This document shows positions 1 to 7,900 of a DNA stretch of 29,123 bases, one piece after another (within the stretch, counting starts at the first letter, position 1; every line of letters starts with the position of its first letter). The stretch is taken from the IMG/VR virus record IMGVR_UViG_3300031638_000011, positions 1 to 29,123 of that record. One strand, written 5' to 3'. The notes under the pieces are model-generated. The model did not search any database and was not told the origin of the DNA. It saw only the letters and a program-made list of their open reading frames with translations. Position numbers and translations under genes: made by a program. The DNA comes from a virus.

Positions 1-30
1 AAGATTGTTTGGCGTGTGATGGTTAAAATC

Positions 31-60
31 AAAAAAGGGCTCTCGTTATGAGGGCCCTTT
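31..60 (-). terminator. Rho-independent terminator ending the late operon
   Basis: Read on the minus strand, AAAGGGC and GCCCTTT form the outer stem and CTC/GAG the inner stem, with one C/A mismatch and an ATAAC loop. The hairpin is followed directly by a run of T (plus-strand A run at 31-36). It lies 35 bases beyond the stop of the last minus-strand gene, as expected for the end of a late transcript. On the plus strand the following T run is only three bases, so activity in that direction should be weak. Bases 1-30 beyond it show no recognisable feature. Confidence 0.88.
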
Positions 61-95
61 CTGGTTACAGGAACTATTAGGTATGGTACGCCTAT

Positions 96-371
96 TTATC
101 TTGTTCCTTTTTGAAACTCTAGTTTATCATTTGGAGGTCTTATGATATCGGTTTTTTTAGTATCTAAATTTGTTACTGTTACAAACTGACTCTTTTTGTC
201 TTTTTGAATTTTACTTAAATCTTGAAAGTTGTGTACTTGCTCATCTACAAATGGGTATGCGTCTTTTTCGCGTATTTTATCTCCTATTTTATACATAGTA
301 CTTGCTGAAGCATCTGTATCTACTTGATTTAGTGGCGATTTAGCCATAAATGGGCTTGAAAATTTATTCAT
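96..371 (-). CDS. Small phage protein with double S-P-F/S-P-L N-terminal motif
   Basis: I do not recognise a function for this 91-aa protein. It begins MNKFSSPFMAKSPLNQ, carrying one SPF and one SPL close together. The same kind of motif opens several neighbouring small proteins. The rest is polar and charged, with no membrane segment, signal peptide or cysteine, and with K/D-rich stretches (for example KIQKDKKSQ). It is the last gene of the unit, starting 6 bases after the stop of the 83-aa gene and ending just before the terminator. Small lysine-rich proteins with SPL/SPF motifs are, to my recollection, common in marine phage contigs but uncharacterised. A minor virion component or a host-directed peptide are both possible. 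Confidence 0.75.
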   Translation of the reverse strand: MNKFSSPFMAKSPLNQVDTDASASTMYKIGDKIREKDAYPFVDEQVHNFQDLSKIQKDKKSQFVTVTNLDTKKTDIIRPPNDKLEFQKGTR

Positions 372-377
372 AATTTT

Positions 378-629
378 TTATTTTTTATATTTAGTAACTC
401 TTCCTTTAGTATTTTTTTCTTTTCTAGCCGCAGCTTTTTCAGCAGATGTTAATTCACTCCAAGTTGAGGGTGTATCTTTTGAAACTTTTCTGGTAGGTCT
501 AAAAGTGTTTTCATCTGTTTCGCTATAATCTTTTTTTCCGCTAGGTGTTTCCCATTTTTCTTTAAACCAACGTTTAAGAGCTAAACCTTCTTTGGTTTTT
601 CTAACTTTACTAAATGGTGATTGATACAT
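378..629 (-). CDS. Small basic protein, DUF5872-like (TPSTWSELT motif)
   Basis: This 83-aa, strongly basic protein starts MYQSPFSK, with the SPF motif at residues 4-6. The core reads RKTKEGLALKRWFKEKW, then TPSGKKDY, FRPTRKVSKDTPSTWSEL, and a Lys/Arg-rich tail ending KGRVTKYKK. The arrangement 'RP-(T/S)-x-(K/R)-V-S-x-x-TP-x-T-W-x-E-(L/M)-x-x-x-E-K' is one I associate with small proteins of marine phages and large algal viruses (I believe DUF5872; unverified). No enzyme motif is visible. The high charge would suit nucleic-acid binding or packaging in the virion, but this is inference. Its ATG overlaps the stop of the upstream 84-aa gene by one base (TAATG), so translation is probably coupled. 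Confidence 0.75.
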   Translation of the reverse strand: MYQSPFSKVRKTKEGLALKRWFKEKWETPSGKKDYSETDENTFRPTRKVSKDTPSTWSELTSAEKAAARKEKNTKGRVTKYKK

Positions 630-883
630 TATTTTTTACTTTTATTTCCCCAGTTAGCAGCACCTGCTTTTCTACACTTAGCCATAGCTCCGCTTCGATA
701 TGCGGAATTTTTAGGGCCATATCTTGCAACTACTTTTTTGTAGCATGCGTCTTTTAATTCTAAAGGTGATTCCATATCTTCAATATGGCTATCAATTTCT
801 TTTGATTGCTTTAAATGCATTTTAGAAGCTCCTTGTAATTCTTTAACTATTTCAGATAATCTTCCTTTTTTTAATTTTCCCAT
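629..883 (-). CDS. Small Cys-containing basic protein (SAYRSGAMAKCRK motif)
   Basis: This is an 84-aa protein. The first part (about 1-38) is a charged helix-like region. The second part carries SPLELKDACYKKVVARYG, then a conserved-looking block SAYRSGAMAKCRKAGAANWG, then a basic tail NKSKK. Two cysteines, one in CYKKV and one in KCRK, frame the block and could pair or bind a metal. Similar 'CY-x-K-(V)-x-x-R-Y-...-SAY-x-SG-x-x-x-KCRK-x-G-A-x-NW' proteins are, from memory, frequent in marine phages and unassigned. It starts 4 bases after the amidase stop and ends in a TAATG overlap with the 83-aa gene, so it belongs to the same transcript. A structural or DNA-binding accessory role is only a guess. 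Confidence 0.78.
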   Translation of the reverse strand: MGKLKKGRLSEIVKELQGASKMHLKQSKEIDSHIEDMESPLELKDACYKKVVARYGPKNSAYRSGAMAKCRKAGAANWGNKSKK

Positions 884-887
884 TTAT

Positions 888-1313
888 TTATATATTACAA
901 TATTCTTTATAAGCATCAAAGCACGGACAACTTTTCGCAGCAAACTCGTTGTGGCCATGAATAGTTGCATCTACATGCATTTTTTTTAATGTTTTTAATA
1001 ACAGTAGCAAGCTTTCTTTTTGCTCAGGTGTTCTAGTATCTTTAGCAATCCATTTGCCATTTTTACCTCTTTCTTCTTCAACGCCTCCAATATAACAAAC
1101 CCCTATGGATCCTTTATTATGGTTTTTAACATGAGCTCCTTGCTCATATATATTGCGACCATATTCTATAGTACCATCTAGCAAGATTACGTAATGATAA
1201 CCTATGCCTTTCCAGCCTCTTTTTAAATGCCAGCGGTTTATTTCAGCAGCATCTAAATGTCTGCCTTCCTGTGTAGCGGAGCAATGTACAACTATTTTAT
1301 CTATATTGCGCAT
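888..1313 (-). CDS. Endolysin: T7 lysozyme-type N-acetylmuramoyl-L-alanine amidase
   Basis: This 141-aa zinc amidase should cut the bond between N-acetylmuramic acid and L-alanine in peptidoglycan at the end of infection. It aligns by eye with T7 lysozyme over its whole length. Probable zinc ligands are His10 (VVHCSA), His121 (HGHNE) and Cys129 (KSCPCFD). Tyr39 in GIGYHY and Lys127 match the catalytic Tyr46 and Lys128 of T7 lysozyme. SIGVCYIGG (about 69-77) is the family core strand. There is no signal peptide, so it needs a holin. The 53-aa one-span protein at 1829-1990 is the candidate. Its ATG directly follows the TAA of the upstream gene. In T7 the same enzyme also inhibits T7 RNA polymerase. 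No such polymerase is visible here, so that second role is not supported. Confidence 0.93.
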   Translation of the reverse strand: MRNIDKIVVHCSATQEGRHLDAAEINRWHLKRGWKGIGYHYVILLDGTIEYGRNIYEQGAHVKNHNKGSIGVCYIGGVEEERGKNGKWIAKDTRTPEQKESLLLLLKTLKKMHVDATIHGHNEFAAKSCPCFDAYKEYCNI

Positions 1314-1559
1314 TTATTTATTTTTTGCAGGAGGTAATGGTTTACCCTTAGAAATTCCTCTTTTTTTAGCTTCTTTAGTTTGCTCAGCTTCGCTGAAATA
1401 TTCTTTGGAGTCTTTCAGTACAACTTTATTTTCTGTGCTTTCATTACAATGATACTCAATTTTTTCTTTTTTGTATTCTTCTTCATCTTTGTATTTAGCT
1501 TTCAGTGCAGCCCAACCTGTTGCGCACTTATCTTGTCTAAATGGTGAATTTGATCTCAT
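1314..1559 (-). CDS. Small basic protein with N-terminal N-S-P-F motif
   Basis: I do not recognise a family for this 81-aa protein. I chose the ATG at 1559 (MRSNSPFRQDKCATGW) rather than the longer frame opening at 1619. The longer start would run 56 bases into the upstream gene and add a hydrophobic leader unlike the neighbours. The chosen start lies 4 bases after the upstream TAA and gives the same S-P-F opening as the other small proteins here. The body is highly charged (KYKDEEEYKKEKIEYHC) with two cysteines and a Lys-rich end. The stop codon abuts the amidase start (TAAATG), so the two are probably translated together. No enzyme motif or membrane segment is visible. Confidence 0.7.
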   Translation of the reverse strand: MRSNSPFRQDKCATGWAALKAKYKDEEEYKKEKIEYHCNESTENKVVLKDSKEYFSEAEQTKEAKKRGISKGKPLPPAKNK

Positions 1560-1563
1560 AATT

Positions 1564-1836
1564 TTATTTTTTAGATTTATTTTTACTACAAAAGCTTTTA
1601 GCAGCTGCAACGCTACCAAATCCCCACTTTTTTAAAGCCATAGCTTTTTTTGTTGGTTCTCCTTTAGCGTCTTTCATTGCGCCGGCCATCCCTGCAAATC
1701 TACATGCAAATGACACTCTTCGAGGGCTTGTTCCAGACGTAAGCCTTTTACCCATTCCAGGGTTTTCTTTACGCATTTTACGATTTTGTTTTTCGTAAGC
1801 GGCTTCTTTAATGTGAAGCGGTGACTGTCTATTCAT
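1564..1836 (-). CDS. Small basic protein with RRVSFACRFAGM motif
   Basis: This is a 90-aa, very basic protein. It opens MNRQSPLHIKEAAYEKQNR, with SPL at residues 5-7. It then carries KRLTSGTSPRRVSFACRFAG and MKDAKGEPTKKAMALKKWGF, and ends FCSKNKSKK. The pattern 'RRVSFACRFAGM-x-G-x-MKD-x-x-G-x-PT-x-x-A-x-x-LKKWGF-x-S' is one I recall from many marine phage contigs. Its role is unknown to me. Two cysteines and the high positive charge would fit nucleic-acid binding or tight packing inside the capsid (inference). The start overlaps the last 8 bases of the holin candidate, which argues for translational coupling. The tail NKSKK is identical to that of the 84-aa protein two genes away. Confidence 0.78.
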   Translation of the reverse strand: MNRQSPLHIKEAAYEKQNRKMRKENPGMGKRLTSGTSPRRVSFACRFAGMAGAMKDAKGEPTKKAMALKKWGFGSVAAAKSFCSKNKSKK

Positions 1837-1990
1837 TTTTTTCTTTTTTAATATTTATCCATTTATGAAGCGTGTACCCAATAGTTACTAAAAGTAAAAA
1901 CACTTTTAAATAATCTTCTATTTGAGTAAAAGTTGTAACTCCTATTGCACCCACGTTCATAGCGTAAAGTTTGATGTCTGATATGCTCAT
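1829..1990 (-). CDS. Putative one-span holin (53 aa)
   Basis: I translated this short gene by hand. The protein starts MSISDIKLYAMNVGAIGVTT and ends HKWINIKKEKNE, with a TAG stop. Residues about 29-43 (KVFLLLVTIGYTLHK) form one hydrophobic membrane-spanning helix, followed by a strongly basic cytoplasmic-type tail. Size, single span and charged tail suit a small phage holin that lets the downstream amidase reach the cell wall. Its ATG overlaps the TAA of the giant virion gene by one base (TAATG), and its end overlaps the next gene by 8 bases, so this stretch is a real coding link and not a gap. Holin sequences diverge strongly, so the call rests on topology and on the endolysin three genes downstream. 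A small inner-membrane or superinfection-exclusion protein is the alternative. Confidence 0.7.
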   Translation of the reverse strand: MSISDIKLYAMNVGAIGVTTFTQIEDYLKVFLLLVTIGYTLHKWINIKKEKNE

Positions 1991-4900
1991 TATTTATTTT
2001 TTTCCATTAATTCTAATATTTTGTTTACTCTATTTTTTTCGTATTGTAAAGTTCTTATTTCTTTTTTGGTTAACCCAAACTTAAGTAATGTTTTTACTTG
2101 ATCAGGTTTGTTTTCATCTTTAATAGAATCAAATTGTCTCCTAAGCCTTCTTTCGACGCTTTCGGTTTTAGGTTTTGCTTTTACTTCTGGTGTTGGTTTT
2201 GTTTCTTCTTTTATTTCTTCCTTAACTTTGGCTTCCTTTTTAGGTTCAGCTTCAGCATTTTGCAGCTCAATTATTTTTTCAACCCTAGATTGTTCTTTGC
2301 CTAAAGCTTTTATTTCTTTTTTAGTTAACCCTAAATCAAGCAGCATATCAACTTGCTCTTTTGTTTTAGTTAACTTTTTCATATCGTCAATTTCTTTGAC
2401 TTTTTCTTCTTCAGGTGTTAAAACTTTTGCTGCATCAAATCCTCCGTAATAACCAAGACCTACATCCCATGTGGACCATCCCAAACCTAAGGCAACTTTT
2501 TGCCAAAGAGAAGATTGTTCGTTAACTATACCACGCATGCTATTAATTTTTTTAATAACTCTATCTAGCGGAATATTAGTAAGGCCTGTTGTTATTTGAG
2601 CGCCTGCTAAATAAGACGGATTGTCTAAACTAAACCCTTTGCTTTTAATATCTTTCATATTCCAGCTAAAGCTTCTAAGGCCTCCGTTTATTTTTTGAAC
2701 TTTAGATCCAAGAGGTGGTGAAAACCCTAACAAATCAAATACAGCTTCTTCGTATTTAGGGCGATCTTTAGAGTATTGCTTACCTAATTCCATTAAAGTG
2801 CTTTTTAATGCAACCACCGCGGCTCCACCTATACCTAATCCTTTAAGCTGTGAATCAATCATGCCATTTGCTACCCTTGAAATCTTTTCGCTTTTTTTAG
2901 CATTTTGTTCTTCTTCATCTTCGTCTTCACCAAACCCTAATGCAAACACAGCTTGCTGCAATGAGTTAAATATTAAGTTCTGCACAGCACCATAGTAAAC
3001 TATTTTAGATACATTAGTTTTCCAGTCGCCTCGACCGTTTATAAGATCCTGACTAGCCCTTTTTTGGATACGAGCATATTGCATCGGTGTATTTGCCCAA
3101 GCTAATATAACACGACCAGCTCCAGATGCTTGTTGCTGGCTAATTCTATTTGGATTACTTGATTGCTGGCTTTCTTCTGCTATTTGCCTAAAGTCTTCAA
3201 AAGCTTGTGCTTCTGCAGCTTTTTGTTCCATGCCTTTACCTACTAAAGCTTTTACTCTGTTTCTGTAAAAAGTAGATCCTCCAGTTGCAATTGCAAAGCT
3301 ATCCGCAAACCTTGTCATTACAAATCCTTTGCTAAGTAAAAATGCTATAGCTGATTTAACTTTATTTTTAGAATCTCTTACTGCATCTGCAATTTCAGAT
3401 TCACTTACATTTATCTTAAGACCGTTCCTACGTTCTACTAAGTAGTCAGAATTCATAAGAGTCATAAAGTCACCCCAGAATTGTTTTTGATTTGCAAAAG
3501 CTACACCTGCTTTCACTATATTATTATCACCCCAGTTTATAAAGTTTACCGCAGATATAGTTTGAAGCAGTGCAGATCTTGTATTTAAGAACATTACAGC
3601 ACCAACAGAGTTGTTTAGCCAGTCAAGTAATCCATCTGTTACGCTGTTTCCTCCTGGAGGTCTGTTGCTACCAGATTTCATTCTACGTAAAGAATCTTCC
3701 GTAGCTTTACGCCATCTAGTTCCGTAAGCAGCCTCCATTTTATTCATGTTGTCTTCAGAAAATATAATATCAACGTTTTCTCTCCACTCTTGCTGGTATT
3801 CAGCTCTGTTAACTTTATTAATATCATTTATAATATCGCCAGTAATGTTACCACCTAACCAGCTTTTGCCCGGCTTTGGATAAGGTTTACCTTTTTGAAT
3901 TTTCATTAATTCATCAGTAAAAACGCTAAGCTCAGCATTATTATCCACAAAATTGTTTAATTCTTCTATATCTCTTTTAGAAAGTCCAGGTATATCCATG
4001 CCTTGTTTTGACCACACAGCTACACGAACGGCATGTGAAAAAGTAAACCCACCTATACCTGTTGGCTTACTTAAGCTTTTAGGTAAAGTTTTTAAGTTTT
4101 GTTTTAATGCTTTAAAATCATTTGCTGCGGCTATTTTAGCTTGTGTTACAGCTGACTCAGCCCTATCATAAGGATCAAGTAAGTTTGTTTTAAGAAATGC
4201 CATTTGGGCATCACCTTTTTTACCTTTGCCTAACATTTTATACAATAAACCTGTAAAATCCTCAGCCGACGCTGGAATAAAGAAATTAAATCGACCTTTA
4301 CTAGCGCCAACTGTTTGAGCTCTAGCTGCAGAATATTGTTTATAAGTTTCAATGCCAGAAGAATCCTCAATCATATCATTTACGATAGTATCAAAAGTTA
4401 TTCTTTTGCTAGCTTTAGCTAATTGAACTTCGGACTTAACATCGATTTGGCTTAGCACGTCTTTAACAGCTTGTACATTTTTAATAGCGTCATCTGCAAA
4501 ATAAAAATCATTATAACCCTCTGCGGCTTTACCCATCATCCAGCCGGCTTTAGCCTGGGCTGTGCCATCTCCCAGCCCAGTTATATTTTTTAAAGGTATG
4601 TCAATACCGTTTGCTTTCATAAAAGCTTTTATAGGGCCATCAGCATTTTGTGGTCGTGCCGTAAGTATAAATACATCTTCAGTTCCTCTAACATCTGCTA
4701 TTTTTTGAGCAACTTCAAACAAAGGTCCTTTCTTGCCTTCAACTACTTCACTAAATTCTGCAAAATCAAACTCAGCTCCCTGTGATTCAAGGTCAGCTGC
4801 TTGCTGCGCAAATTGAGTAGCATTAATTTTCTTAGAAGAGCCATCAGGCATATTAACAATAACCATGCTTTTTGATCTTGCAAGTGTATCATCAAAATCA

Positions 4901-7900
4901 AATACCCTAATTTTTTTAACAGGAGCGTCTAATTTTCTTGCATTGTTTAAAGCTTTGTCTGTTTTTTCTAAAGCATTTATGCCTTTTTGAACAGTTATAG
5001 ATTGATCGTATGCTATTGCCTTTGGAATTAAATCACCGTTACGCTTAGAAGCCATTGATTTCCCTTTTACTAATGGCAAAGATGCTTTGATTACTTTAGC
5101 TACCTTGTAATCAGGATTTTCTATAGTTTTTAATATAGCTTCGTTTTGAATGTTAGAAGCTTGCACTTTTTCGTTAACGTTATAACCAGCATATATTTTA
5201 GGATCAATACCAAACTCACTTTCTTCAGCAACTGTTTTTCCTGTATCAGGATTTTTAAGTGTGTTTACATCAATTCCTGCAGCGGCAAATCTTGTTATAG
5301 GGTTATCAAATATACTCTGCCCCTTTACTAATGTAGAATCCAATTTAGCTTGATCCAATAAATCATCATCAAATTTGGAAAGCTGCGTTTGATAATAATT
5401 TTCTTTTATTTTTTTCATTACAGGAGCGGCAGCATTATTTTTAATAGCCAAAAGTATAGATGCTCCAACTACCGAAGCAGGAGGATTGTGTTCTTCTCTA
5501 TATTTTTTACCCTCTCTTTGTTGTTTTTTTGATTTGGGCCCGCCGTATCTCATTTCAATAGAACGATATTTAAACGGTGCAGCTATTTTTACTAATCCAG
5601 AAGTAGCTTGATAGCTCTGTATAATAATAACGGCAGCTATATCTAATGACATGCCATCTGCGACGGCATCGGTAAGTTGGTTAACTACATGATCTAAAAC
5701 AGTCATGTTATCTTTAGATTCCTGCTCTGCATCAGCTTTGGTTTTTGGGTTTGTTGAAAAAGCACGAATTGGACTTATTTTTTTTGTTTTAGGACCGTTA
5801 TAAACCTGTGCGCTTTTAATTAGCTTTTTATAAGCAGGATCGCTTTTGCCGTAATACAGTCTACTTGGCTTAGCAACCCAATTTGTTATACCTTCAGTAT
5901 TAATTTCAACAAATTTACCATCTGTTGTCTTTGCAGACGAGTACATTTTACCACCTTTAACTCCATAAAAAGTCTGCTTACCACCACTACCCATCATACC
6001 GGCTTCAATAGTAGCTGTATCTAATTTATGTTTAACAACAGCTTTTTGCATTGCTTTTTGCTGTGCTACTCTATTAGATTCATTTATTGGAGGTGAACTA
6101 AACTTAAGATTAGAAGCTAATTGCTTTTTGTTTTTTAAAATAGAAATTTCTTGAAACTTAGCTACTAAATCAGAAGGCATATCGGCTTCTGTTTCTATAC
6201 GCTTACTAGCCATTGATTTTGACTTGCCGGCTGCTAGGTCAGCCTTAGCTTGTTTAGAGTCTAGTTTAGAGCGTCCAATAGTGTTTATAACGTTATCCAC
6301 ATACATTTTAGACAAGCCCGTTAAAACGCTTCCAAACTCAGTTCTTGCAGGCCCTTTGATAGGAACGCTTAATTCCCCTTTATTAACGCCAACCGAAGAT
6401 TGTAGCTCAGTTATAACGTCGTTATCTACATTTCCTCTAAATTCAGGCTTTAATTCAAATACATCTGTTTGAGTTGATTTACCTAAGCTTCTTCCTTTAG
6501 GGTTAGATATACCGGGTATTGAGCGATTTACTTTTTGATAAAATGTTTTTAAAACTGTAGGATTAATGCCAAGAGCCCTGCCATAAGTATCTCTTGAAAC
6601 ATCAATAGATTCGCCTTGCTCATTTATTGTGGCTTCTTTAGTAGCAACATTATAAGGAGGCATTGTTTTTACAAGGCTTCTAACGTTTTCGCTGTTTTTA
6701 AATATATTTTGCAAAGCGTTAGCCTCTGAGTAATCTGTTTTTTTAGAGTTGCCATAATTTAGCGATACATTTCCTCTTACTTTTTTTCCATCAATTCCAA
6801 ATATTTCTTCAGATACTTCATTAAAATATTTATTATTTAAAGTTTTAAAATTAAGTCTTTCGCCTTTTTCTATTTTAATTATTTTTTCTAAAGCAACTTT
6901 TTTATTTTTAGCTGGCCCAAATGTTGTTACATCTATTTGATTAGTAGAAGCTTCATTAGAAGGCTCCGAAGTTTCTTCTGTTTCTTCGTTAGTTATTTGT
7001 TTAGCTTCTGCGGTATCAAGGCTTTCTATATTGTATTTATTTGGGTCAAGCCCTGCTGCTGTGTATATTTCAGCTTGTCTTTGTTTAAGACGTCCTAAAA
7101 ACGTGCTAACTTCTCCTGAAGACTCTTTGTATTCATTAAGAAGAGAAGTGGCGCCTGTTCTTTTAGTATCACTTTCTTCTCTATATCTACCTGGAAAAAC
7201 TAAATTAGCTAACCCAGGTGTAGCCGCATCTTTAACAGCTTGAAGTAATGCGTCGGCGTCAACCCCACTGTCTTTAGTTACGTCTGGATTAAACTTTAAT
7301 AAATCTAATATTAAACCAGAATTTTCATCAACTAAATTTTGGCCAGCTATAATATCTCCGTCTTTAGCTTTTTGCACTAACTCCTTGTTTCTAGCAGCTT
7401 GCTCTAAAGGCTCTACCGTTTTTTTGCTAGCTTTAGCATCGTCTGATTCAATTTCAGTTTCAATTTCCGTTGGAACTTTTATATTTACTTCAGCTCCTTT
7501 TGTAGCTGCTTTTTCAAGACCTTTAGAAAGACCTTTACCTTTTTGTATACTTTTATTGTAATCTCTAACAAAGTTTAATACGTCTTTTCCAGTTTTAAAC
7601 TTAACATTTAAGCCTATAGCGCTTAAAGCTCTACGTATAAAATCACCTATCTTAGTTGTAGCTTTTTCATTAAAAACAATATCACCATTAGCTAAGCCTT
7701 CACTAGCAAGAGTTAAAACCTCTTCCATAGTATCTGCTTTGGATATATCTGTATCTTCAACGTACTGGTTAAATCTATCTAAGAACTTAGAGTTTGTGAA
7801 TGTAATATCTTTACTATTTTTTAGCTCTTCTAAAAGAGAAGTACCTAAAGCTATTGCAGCTTCTGGATTATTTTTTACAGATTCATATATTAAAATATGA

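Noticed and set aside
1560-1619. Longer N-terminus (20 extra residues) for the 81-aa protein
   Set aside because: The extension overlaps the upstream 90-aa gene and adds a hydrophobic leader. The internal ATG at 1559 lies 4 bases after the upstream stop and gives the S-P-F opening seen in the neighbours.
4408-4926. Reading the HAD domain as a full polynucleotide kinase/phosphatase
   Set aside because: No P-loop kinase motif is present on either side. Only the phosphatase-type motifs are visible.
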